Of a stretch of DNA of 64,000 bases, positions 50,194 through 60,400 are shown in pieces. The position numbers were made by a program, and so were the translations under genes. Every line of letters begins with the position of its first letter. The stretch's first letter is position 1. The notes under the pieces were generated by a model. It had not been told where the DNA came from and did no database searches. It was given only the letters and a program-made list of their open reading frames with translations. Where the stretch lies: assembly GCF_932526225.1 (NCBI RefSeq), contig NC_064036.1, positions 5,711,519 through 5,775,518 on the forward strand, written 5' to 3'. The DNA comes from Nematostella vectensis. Its lineage: Eukaryota > Cnidaria > Anthozoa > Actiniaria > Edwardsiidae.

Positions 50194-50511
50194 ATGGATG
50201 CGTCGGAATTGAGCGACTTTGAGGGAAACGTTGGTTGCTTTAACGGGATAGCAAAACTTGTAATTCAACGACACGCTGGAAAAACGGACGCAGCGCTTGC
50301 CGAGTTCTCAAAACTCGTTCATTCTTCAAAATACAAACAACTGGAAAGCCTTTATTATGAACATCTACAGCAACGCCACCCCCGACACGGAACCACATTC
50401 TCGGATGTTTTGCAAAGGATACTTCAGATTCAAGAAGTACAAACCGTTCAAGAATATAGAATTGACGGCAAAATCGTAAAAGTTCATGTTATTGAGGACA
50501 CAGATTTGTAG
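50194..50511 (+). CDS. Small protein with the shared C-terminal T-[DE]-[LF] module, copy C
   Basis: From the first in-frame ATG (50,194) 105 aa. The frame is open upstream to 50,116 but only from a GTG. The N-terminal ~70 residues are predicted helical with charged repeats (IAKLVIQRHAGKTDAALAEFSKLV) and match no family I know. The last 34 residues are the shared block: VLQRIL, then EYRIDGK, then KVHVIEDTDL. The end D-T-D-L fits a class I PDZ ligand. No introns are needed. The neighbours are repeats and random sequence, so there is no operon-like context. Confidence 0.62.
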   Translation: MDASELSDFEGNVGCFNGIAKLVIQRHAGKTDAALAEFSKLVHSSKYKQLESLYYEHLQQRHPRHGTTFSDVLQRILQIQEVQTVQEYRIDGKIVKVHVIEDTDL

Positions 50512-51975
50512 CGTGAGAATAATGGCTAAAAACTACGGCGAAAATCTCAGCAAAGCGCAGCAATTTCAGCCAATGAGAAAGGTACTAGATGGTGAAGAAG
50601 TACAAATAAAAAAGCTTTGCTATAAGCATGAGCGTGGATGTTTCAGACATGAAGCCATAAATCGAACCGATCTTTAGACCAGAAGGTAAAAGGCTACGGC
50701 GTTATCAGTCATAGATATATCCGTCACTCATTTTTGTTAGTGCGCGTAATACTCGCGTTGCATTGGGTTAATAACGGGTCACTTGAGTGATGAGGTGTGT
50801 TCTACTAGCGAGTGATAGCACGGTAAAACACAAAAAGTACACGTATTTATGAAAACGCATCTTTACGTGCAGGGCTAGTGATGAGACAGTATTAATGTTT
50901 GCGTACTTACAGTCTAATGAGAGGAACAGATGAACCAGCCTAAAGCTTGATGTATTGGTCGGTATTTTTAATACCAGACTATGCAGGCAAATAATGGATG
51001 ACTGTTAAAACACGATAACACCATCAGGTGGAAAAGATAAACTCGCTCAAATTAATCATCATCTTTGATGAGGCAGTCCATCGAGCGAGACTAGAAAAAT
51101 GATGGGGATCGACCGTTCGGCATTCGATTCCTCATATTAAGAGAGAATCAATAAACAATTCTCAATATCAAGTTACCGTAATTGATTCAATAAATTATAC
51201 CGAGGCCGTTAAAGATATTAGGCGTTTAAGACACGGTAATTCCGAACTATTATATACAATTCAAACTTTAAACTGGGAATCGAGCAAGACACCGCTCACA
51301 TAAAAGGGGCAGAATGTTATTACCTAGTCTCTGAAATGGAGAAGAAGAAAGAGCAAAGAGAATAAAACCATATACGAGGCAGGCACGCAAAGGGTTCTGG
51401 GACAGACTTTTGTTATGGTAGTGCGAAAAGGGCTCCATAATCCTTAGCGCGACGCACGCCTCTGTATTATACAGAAGTAGTGCCAGGCGGCTGTCACGAG
51501 GCCGGGCGTCATACTTTGGAGAAGCCAAGGACCAACCATAAGAAAGCTTCCTGCCAATAAAACAAAAAGTACACACATGAATAGTTATTGAAGGTATAGA
51601 ATCCACTGAATTATCCACATGGATCGATCGTCTTGAGTCCCCTTGGCATTACACTACCTCCCCGCCCTCCACACCCCCTCCCCGCCCTCCACACCCTCTT
51701 GGTTTTTCAGATGGGACCTAGATTGTCTCCGTCGTAGTTTTTCCCTTGTCTTATCTTCTAATCTCCATAAATCTTAGAACGCCACGAAAAAAATACGGCG
51801 CTTGTTTGCTGCATACAATCCTCAAGGCATAGAGTTACAGAGTTACACGATCGGTGGTGAAGATAATACAATTTTATAGCGATGAGGTTTCCCCACAGTT
51901 TTTCACAAGCACCTTTATCAGTTTTGACATAATTACGTTTAACACTTTCTAGTCGATACCATTTTTAGCACCGTA

Positions 51976-52260
51976 ACCAGGCCTGTACACAAGATTTTTT
52001 AGGGGGGGGGGGGGGTGGCGAAATCCGAAAAAGCGGACCTAATTTTTCCGGGTGGGGGAGGTATGGAATGAGTTTTCTGATAAAAATTTGACCATCCCGA
52101 AAAAACAAAGTATCTCAACGCGACGTTTATTGTCGGATTTTGTTGCATACCAGAGTGATCTATCTTATGCTTTATAGTTTTGTCTGGTGACTGTATAGGT
52201 ATTTGTAGGGCACCGAGGGTATCGGTATTTGTAGAGCAAAAGCTCCCCCCCCCTAGTTAC
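51976..52260. mobile_element. Relative of the 2.66-kb MITE, inverted
   Basis: 'AAATCCGAAAAAGCGGACCTAATTTTTCCGGG' type sequence (split here: AAATCCGAAAAAGCGGACCT then AATTTTTCCGGG) matches the reverse complement of 2,905-2,945. 'CATACCAGAGTGA' and 'GCTTTATAGTTTTG' match its interior. G run at 52,002. Confidence 0.6.
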
Positions 52261-53096
52261 CTTTGCACGTACTCCGCTCTTCGCCAGCGACAGAAACCGT
52301 GCTCTTTGTCCATCCATTAGCGTAGCTCACGTCTTAGGAAAAGTGTCATTTATTATTCAAGTAACTATGCTATGCTAGTTGAGGAAAGTTCTCACTAGGA
52401 TGCAACCAAGGGGAAATAAGCCAAACACGACCGAAAGCGCAAGAAAAAAAAAAGTTGCGTTCACCTACCCTGGCGCTTTAGTGAGAATTGAGCACTACTC
52501 GCATTGCGCTTCGTCCTAAAGAGAGCCTTTGGTTGACCCATTAGTCTTATTTATTTTTGGCCGGCAACAAATCCGTGATATTAGCTTGTGAGGCTCGCGA
52601 ATACGTGTTTTCTTTTCTGTGATTGTTTGCTATTCCAAGGTAAATAAGATAAACTCTCGACCTCTTATCTCATGTCGCATCAGAAGTACAGGCCGAACGG
52701 GCTCATTCATAGAAGTCACCACTCAACAGAACCGAGCGACACGGAGTCAAGCTTGCTGTCCGACATTAAAACAACAGAAAACAAAGCGGCGAATGGACTT
52801 TAAGTACTGTTTTAAGGCTGGCCCTTTACGTAAGCGAAAGAGCAACAGCAAGCGAAAGTGAATTGAATATCCTTGAAACACAAGCGAAAATCCAGCGCAC
52901 GCGCTCGGTTTCCATGCTCGTGTGTCTATGTTCCGCTGAACCGAAAAAAAAACTTACGTTACGTTTCACAAACACTATCATTTTTTTTTCACATGCGCAA
53001 CGGCCAACTGCAAATAGTGATTTGTTAAGGAGACCTCCGTACGACTGACGGTTACGGAGACCTTTGCTAAATTACCGCATCATACGAACTAACCAG

Positions 53097-53236
53097 GAGC
53101 GGATCTAGCTTTACGCTGAAGGGGGGAAGGGTTGGCTCAGTGACAAAGGGGGGGGGGTGTAATTTTTTGTTCCCTTAGGCTTTCTGGCAGCCCAAAAGGG
53201 GGTTTAAACCCCCTAGACCCTCCCCCTAGATCCGCT
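53097..53236. mobile_element. Short MITE with AGCGGATCTAG ends
   Basis: GGAGCGGATCTAG at the left and CTAGATCCGCTTTT at the right are inverted (11 bp exact). A G run lies at 53,149 and 'CCCCCTAGACCCTCCCCCTAG' precedes the right end. Confidence 0.65.
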
Positions 53237-53252
53237 TTTGCTAACACGAAGA

Positions 53253-53292
53253 CGCCTCGCCTTGGGCGCCAGTTGGCGCCCAAGGCGAGGCG
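53253..53292. repeat. Perfect 19-bp-arm palindrome
   Basis: CGCCTCGCCTTGGGCGCCA, a GT centre, then the exact reverse complement. It is about 70% G+C in an A+T-rich region, 16 bases after a MITE. CGCCAGTTGG occurs both at the centre and just after the right arm. Confidence 0.95.
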
Positions 53293-54303
53293 CCAGTTGG
53301 AATGTTCATGTCATGTTGCATTATGAGAAGCTTTTTACGGCACTTATTTGAGGTATCTCTATAACTTGGTGGGGGTGGGAATGGTGCGTAGAATATATTT
53401 CTGACTGTACTTGGTATTAGTACTGAGATACATTCCTTTGTAGCATGCAGAGTTTTCTTTCGTTAGTGTGATGGTTTTACAAACGTTTGCGTCAAGGACA
53501 AAAATCGAGAGCCTTGGATTAAATAAGGACAAGCGTGCCTTGAATCATGGAATAAAACACGCATTGCTCGCTTCGCTTTATGATAGACAGTGCTGTTTCC
53601 CCGAGAATCTGGAAATATCCTTAAGAATGTCCTCATAACTCAAATACCTTAGTGGGTCGGTGGTAATTTTGCGAAATATACACATACCTCCTTGAAGAAA
53701 TGGGCTATATGTTGTTATGGCGACAGCATACAGACCCCACCCCTTTAATAAATCTCACTCGAAAGATCACTCAACTTGTGTGTAACAGATTAAAACGGTC
53801 AAATACGCGAAAGACGTTTCGCAGTATCCCGAAAACTTGCCCAGTCTACAACTCGACTATTTTACTCTCTTGGTATTCCAAGCATCAAAAGTGCAATTAC
53901 GTTTATTCGGATACGTTTTTATCTTGATGAGCGCTTAATGATAAATTTTAAGCTTTCAGATGTTTTTGTGTCAACAGTTTGTCCTCTAGATATCCGGGGG
54001 TCAATTTCGGAAGGAAACACTAGACAACCCGTGCGTTTTGCGTTCCGAAAATCCAACTGTGTTGACACCATCGCAGCGTGTGTATCTCAGAGCCGTGAAC
54101 GAGCTATCTAGTCGGTGATCACTATTTAGGAGCCCGTGATAGCGGTGCCTCCATTATTCCCTTTATCTGGGTTCTACGCAAGCATCCTCAAATTCCCAAT
54201 GCAGATAGCTTTGATTATGATTCAAAAAGGATTATTACCGGCAAGCGAGCTTCAGTTGATCAGCAATGAGAATCGAAGCCGTAGTTCGGGCGACATCACC
54301 AAA

Positions 54304-54717
54304 ATGAGAACACCAAACGGAAAGAAAAAAAGGCAACAACAGTTCAACGAGCTACAGCAAGCTGTTGGCTCTAAACTGAGTGACGTGCACAAGGACTATA
54401 AAGAAGTATGCATTCCCGCGTTTAGCTGGAAACCCTTGGACGCCCCATTCGCAACCTCGACGCCAGTGCCATCTCGCGCAAGCCAAAGAAGCGGTTTGGA
54501 AAGAGCAAGAGGAGCAACGTCCTTACCTAGGCGAGCGAGCACCGGTAGCGTCCCCAGGCAAACAAGTTCAACGCGAAAGGCCAGCGCGCCAAGCAGAATA
54601 GAAACAATGTTTGTTCTGGACAAGATCCTTATGGAGCAAGATACATTATCTGTAAAGGAATATACCCTGAATGATTGTACTATTAAAGTGCTAGTTCTGG
54701 AGGACACAGACTTATGA
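54304..54717 (+). CDS. Small protein with the shared C-terminal T-[DE]-[LF] module, copy D
   Basis: From the ATG at 54,304, 137 aa; the frame is open upstream and an ATG at 54,199 would give 172 aa. The later start is preferred because it opens with a basic stretch (MRTPNGKKKRQQQ) like copies A and B. The middle (~residues 65-100) is Ser/Arg/Thr/Pro-rich and looks disordered, with possible RxxS phosphorylation sites. The last 34 residues are the shared block: VLDKIL, EYTLND, IKVLVLEDTDL. It ends D-T-D-L, class I PDZ-like. It is closest to copy C in its final residues. I do not recognise the family. Confidence 0.62.
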   Translation: MRTPNGKKKRQQQFNELQQAVGSKLSDVHKDYKEVCIPAFSWKPLDAPFATSTPVPSRASQRSGLERARGATSLPRRASTGSVPRQTSSTRKASAPSRIETMFVLDKILMEQDTLSVKEYTLNDCTIKVLVLEDTDL

Positions 54718-55072
54718 TTTGAAAACACGTGTCAAGATGACCAAGACGTGATGAAGACTTCCAACCGGGAGAGGCGTGCAAAGAACGCAAGAAACACGGG
54801 GGACAAAGTGAAAAAATATGGCTACAATGTAAATTATGACGATGAATACAAAAGAGACCATCATGTATTAAATCATTGGGGATAAATACGCGAGGATGTA
54901 TTTTTTTTATGTACGTTCAAGTTGCAAGACGATGTGACGACGTTGATTTCGTGATATGTCAAAAGTTTCATTACCCAAAAAATCGCACGCAAAGTACCCT
55001 GGCCCATATAACTTAATTTCTGACATTTTTGCTGTATTAATATCTTCAAGAATGTGTGCTGCCGCCATGCTA

Positions 55073-55377
55073 TAAAACCATTTAACTCGCTATAAAACCA
55101 CTTCATTTGCTATAAAACCATTTAATTTGCTATAAAACCATTTAATTTGCTCGCTATAAAACCATTTAATTTGCTCGCTATAAAACCATTTAATTTGCTC
55201 GCTATAAAACCATTTAATTTGCTCGCTATAAAACCATTTCATTTGCTCGCTATAAAACCATTTAATTTTCTCGCTATAAAACCATTTCATTTGCTCGCTA
55301 TAAAACCATTTAATTTGCTCGCTATAAAACCATTTAATTTGCTCGCTATAAAACCATTTAATTTGCTATAAAACCCA
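55073..55377. repeat. 24-bp minisatellite of TATAAAA units
   Basis: About a dozen tandem copies of a unit reading CTATAAAACCATTTAATTTG, most with an added CTCG to make 24 bp, the first ones 20 bp. Each unit carries TATAAAA. Both strands are open through the array, which is an artefact of unit length. Confidence 0.95.
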
Positions 55378-56935
55378 TCACTTCCTTTGGCTTTCTGTGA
55401 TAAAAGCTCAAGTTCTCTAAATGAAATACACTTTTTTCATAACATCTTTTATTTCCGACTTTGGAGAGAATTTCAGTTTTTATGCTTTAAGAAGTAAAAT
55501 GTGTCTAGAAGATTTTTAGTGCGTCAATTTGCTCCGTCTAGTATAAAGACGAAAGCACTATACGTCATGACAAATTAAACTGAACGACGCACTAGAACAT
55601 ACAGATTTCCATGACATATAATGCTTGTCTTTTTACTAGACGGTGTAAATAGAGGGAAAAAAATATTTTGCTGAAACAGGTCTGGGCAAAATGACCAATG
55701 GAATAAAAACCTAAAATAATACTCATGTCTCCTAAAACTATGTAAGATAAATAAAAAAGGAATATATATATATATATAAAACGAACAAAAATGACTGATT
55801 TTTATTAGTATAACATAAGGGGGAAAAAGCAGGATAGAAGTAGAATTGGAATTATCGTTACTTTAAATTTGATACCTCCCGCCGCCGCTAAATACAGTTT
55901 TGGTGATAAGAAAATGTACAAATATTTTTTTTCTTGAAATAAATAGATATTATTACTCGTGTACAGCGCAAAACCTTCTCCCATAATGGTTTTGTGATCA
56001 CTCGAGATATGATAAATACTGCATTTATTTTTTCGATATCAGCCTTGGAATTCTCGCGATATTTATCCAATCTGAAGGTCAAATAGTCTGATAATAAATT
56101 GTCGTCGTGCGCAAGAGGCACAAAGGCGAATCAATCCTGGAGCGAGAAGTGTTATTGCTTCACAATAGCTAGATCTCCACGAGGGCCATAATGGCCGGGC
56201 ACTAATTGGGGCTAATGTTCGAATTTTCTTCTTATCCAAACAAACGCGCAGCTCTTGTTTATGGGAGAACTCATCACGTTATTTTAAATGCTTAAAGGGA
56301 AATGGTGTACATAATAAACACCAAACGTCGCAAACAATGTTATCAATTATTTGTGGTGTGATGGGACTTTGAGTGGATTTTGATGCAGTACAGGCCTTAA
56401 GTGTGATAATATGATAACCCCAAGCTAACACGCAACACAAACGCAGAAGGAAACGTATCGTAAACAATACAGGACACAAATAAACAGGGTGAAGGAATTT
56501 GGTGAATGCACCTCCCCCCCCCCCCCCCCCCCCCCCCCCCCCGCCACAATCTGGCTTTTGTAAACAAGAGGAATATGTTCGTAGCCATGATTCGTAGCGG
56601 CTTTCATAAGCATTCTTTCTTGAAATAAAAGAAAAAACGACAAAGTTGGGTTTTTTTCATTATCACAAATTTCACTATACACATTTCTTTATCTGTTTAT
56701 ACTCAAAGATTAGCCTTCGGGCTACCTGTGGTATGTTGTCCCAAACGTTTTCCACTTTTTTTAGCGACTACGAAAGCTTCCAAGCCTCCATCTGCGTGGC
56801 CCTGGGATTCGAATTTAAAAATAACCCAATTAAACTCACCGCAACTGACTGAAAAAAATGCTCCAGTCTGTTGGCCTTCATCAGCGTTGAATTATCCCAC
56901 TATCGATGTTGGTTTTGAACGTTGCACGTGGTCGT
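55378..56935. other. Intergenic, no gene seen
   Basis: A+T-rich sequence with a TA run near 55,768 and a 26-bp C run at 56,517-56,542. The poly-glycine frames over the C run are artefacts. Confidence 0.5.
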
Positions 56936-57015
56936 CCGCCATATTGTAAACACTGTGCTCGTGAGGTCTCATGGGAATGTTTTCCCATTCGCGGCACGAA
57001 CCGTCCGTGACGTCA
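56936..57015 (+). promoter_or_regulatory. Candidate promoter: YY1-like and CRE motifs
   Basis: CCGCCATATTG at 56,936-56,946 and a perfect CRE (TGACGTCA) at 57,008-57,015 lie at the edge of a relatively CpG-rich stretch about 490 bases before the first likely exon of the BEN-domain gene. Motif evidence only; the transcription start is not shown. Confidence 0.3.
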
Positions 57016-57498
57016 AAATCACGCCACAGTTGAGTAAAATGACATCGACCGTTTCAGAGATGACAAGACGTTTTCGGAAAAAGGGCAAAAAACGATCTAA
57101 ATGGCAAAGTCCGTTTATGAAAAGGGTTGCTGATACGAGGCTAGGATGAAAATCCTCCCTCAGGCCACATTTTTCAACCCGAAACACTTATGCTATAGTT
57201 GTATCAGTTGGGCTGCTGGGAGCATCATAGATATTAATAAACTTTTGCTTTTGTTGTATAGCGCGTACTAAATTATTTGAACCTTTGTGTTTTTGTGGTC
57301 TTCTGCGGTCAAAACGCGTCATTTTTTTATTTCAAAACGTGGGTCCCCTGTGTGATCGTGCAAGCGAGGCTGTACCGCAAGCGCCTCTGTCCGCCGTCTG
57401 TGTTTTCCGCGTTTGTTCGCCTGTGTAGCGTGTTGGCGTTTGAAACGAAAAAAGCCGCCACAATAGCGCTCGAAACATCATAGATCATCTTAAAAGTC

Positions 57499-60400
57499 AT
57501 GGAAACTAGAGGTAAATTCACTTCACTTTACTATTCAAATATAAACGAGAGGAAAAAGGAAAACGAGGCGAGGTTTTGGTTTAAACATTTCGGTTTAGCG
57601 CGAAGCGGTAACGATTCGATTGTTTATATTTGCGTTCGGGATTTTGACAACCAAAAATCTTTTGGCCATAGCTTTGATCTTTTTCCTGTCGCTTTATAGC
57701 CAATAAAAGTATAGTTCAACTGTTTCTTTGAGGAACGTGAGTGTATTTCTATACGTTTTACGGCGTAGTTCCACTACACAAATACGAAAGCCGCAGAGAC
57801 CTCACTTGAGCGACGTGTCTTGCTTGCGGATTATGCATGCGGACAGCTTGCCTTTTGCGGTATTTTTTGTGGGCTTGATCTACCTCGTACTCAACCCAAA
57901 ACGCTTTTTATTTTCATGTAAAATCGAGGGTTTCTCTGCATTAATTTAATATATGAATAATAACTTAAAAAACCGCCGCGATATGTCAGAGACACGATTA
58001 AGAATAAATTTACGCTTACGCTTTTTACAAAAACATCAAGCCTGAGAATTCTAAGAAAATGTTGAGAACATGTCAAGACTCAAATAACAGCAAAATAATG
58101 TTTTGTTTGTGAAATGAAATCATACAAAATTAAATTGTGTTGATAATGACAACCTTGAATATCATTGGTTTTTGTAATTCTTGAGTAATTATATTTTTAT
58201 ATACACTCAAATTTAAGAGCATCTTAAAAGGTCCCAAAAATAACAACAACCCAGCCTGAATTTAAATTTGACATTCTTTTAAAAAATAAAGTGTACAGTA
58301 TTCATATTTTAAAAGAAATTCAACGTTCTGACATGCCCTCAGCCCTTTAAATAAATAAAACAGATAAATAAATAGATAAATCTCCATGCTTGCACATAGG
58401 TCCATATTTATGGTAAAAACTTTGCGGTTGTAATACTTGCCCGTACCACACCACTCATCCTACCTCCAACCCATTTACTGACTCTATTCATTTATGAAAA
58501 ATAAACTATGATCCCAAGGGTATGCACATTGAACTGAAGTTGACTGTATTTTATGTCTCATTGTTTTTAGCAGGTAAAGGGCGTCCACTTCTTATCTCTC
58601 CTGACATTAAAGAAAAGTAAGTAATCTTTGAAAAAAAAACAGACTATTTGATATGAGGCTGGGAGACGATTCCACCTCACCTTAAAAAAAAGATAGTAAA
58701 TGATGAATGAATTAGGGAGCGGTCATTTATTACTGGGGATGGCCGGCAAATTTGTAGGGGGGCTATGTTTTTGCAAATTTTTGGGTGCCCGGTCTAGGGG
58801 GGGGGTCACAATTTTTGTTCTTGGATTTGAGGGGGGGGCAAAATTTTTGAGCCCAGGGTTTTGCAAAATTGCCCCCCCCAGTAATTAATGACCGCTGCCT
58901 TAAGGAAAGAAATAACAGTGTTTAGTTTTTGTATGGCACAATCGCAAAGCATGGTCAAATGCACCTCACATGCCAGGCCAAGGGGTGCGGATGTGCAAGT
59001 TGCCTATTTATCCATTATTATTAGATAAGAATTAAAGCTCCATAAACGTTATACTTATATTTATTGCATCTTTCTCTTAATAAATAGGATAAATTGTACA
59101 AATGCAAAAGTACAATAATGTATAACAACATGGTTGCCTGCTGGCGGTAGCCAAAAACAGCTGATATCAGCCTCACATCAAATGGTTTGTCCTGATCTTA
59201 CTGATGTGACTTTTATAGAGTAGCAAAAACTTAATCTACCAGAAATATCACATAGAATTAACAGTAGTTATTTTACACAGGATGAGACATATTATTCACA
59301 AGGATCCAGAAATATCTTCAAAGAATCTTTTAAATAAGATTAACAATCGCTTTGGAGTGAAGTTGAGTATGCCAATATTAATCAAGGCAAGGCAATCAAT
59401 ACATTTTGAGCAGACAACAGGGAAATCTCGACTAAAAAGGGTTATTACGGCCGATGGTTCATCACCTGGTAAAAGTGTGAAAATGAGAAGGATTGGTGAC
59501 AATGGCAAGGTATGAAAACTACTAAGAATTATTGTATGTACATTAAAATACTTTTTGTTGTACTTATGGAGATATGTAAACAAGACTCTGGGTCTGCAAA
59601 AACATAAAATAAAATAATTGAACTTGTCATAAAGACAAAGTCTAAGATTTGATCTTCAATTAGCAATAGAATTTGAAACTTTTTTGTCGTATTCTCTTAG
59701 CACAAATTTAGTTTATAAGCATCTGTTGTTGTTGTTCTTGAAAATAAACTGTATATTTGAATTTGAACTATAGAAAACGCTTGAGAGAAAAATTCCTGGA
59801 CAAGGATGCAGCAGATCATTTTGGGCTGTATGGGTCACAACCACTAAAAAACATAGTATTTTTTGAGGTGATTAGTTTGAAACAGGAAAGAGCATCCAAA
59901 AAAAGAAGTAGCTCAATTTGTTTGGGAAGCAACAAAAATAAGGGAAAGTGCTTTGTAATGAGAATTATATAATGACATCGCTACAAACTATGATGATAGA
60001 AAATTTATTGTAAATAGGAATGTTATTGAAAAACAATTGTTTATTTTTTGTAAATGAATGTATTTGGAGCATCGCCTGTGAATCAAAGATGAAAAGGTGT
60101 CAAATAAAATAATTGAATTTGAACTTGTCATAAAGACAAAGTCTAAGATTTGATTAGCAATAGAATTTGAAACTTTTTTGTTGTATTCTCTTAGCACAAA
60201 TTTCATTTATAAGCACCTGTTGTTGTTGTTCTTGAAAATAAACTGTATATTTGGATTTGAACTATAGAAAACGCTTGAGAGAAAAATTCCTGGACAAGGA
60301 TGCAGCAGATCATTTTGGGCTGTATGGTTCACAACCACTAAAAAAACCTTAACTTAATTTTCAAATGACTGTTTCCAATATGGTTAATCCATAGGATTCA

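Larger units (their letters stand above)
50512..54198. other. Intergenic stretch with repeats only
   Basis: It contains a short C-rich direct repeat at 51,657-51,700 (CCCCGCCCTCCACACCC twice), a MITE relative at 51,976-52,260, a MITE at 53,097-53,236 and a perfect hairpin at 53,253-53,292. No exon with a recognisable domain is seen. Confidence 0.55.

Noticed and set aside
50486-50677. Frame after copy C that also ends in T-D-L
   Set aside because: The rest of the 34-residue block is absent; the ending is coincidental.
55090-55371. Open frames on both strands over the 24-bp minisatellite
   Set aside because: Pure tandem repeat translated in both directions; no start context or unique sequence.
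56922-57149. Basic 75-codon frame beside the YY1-like and CRE motifs
   Set aside because: It has no donor that would join the BEN-gene exons in frame; likely 5' UTR or chance.
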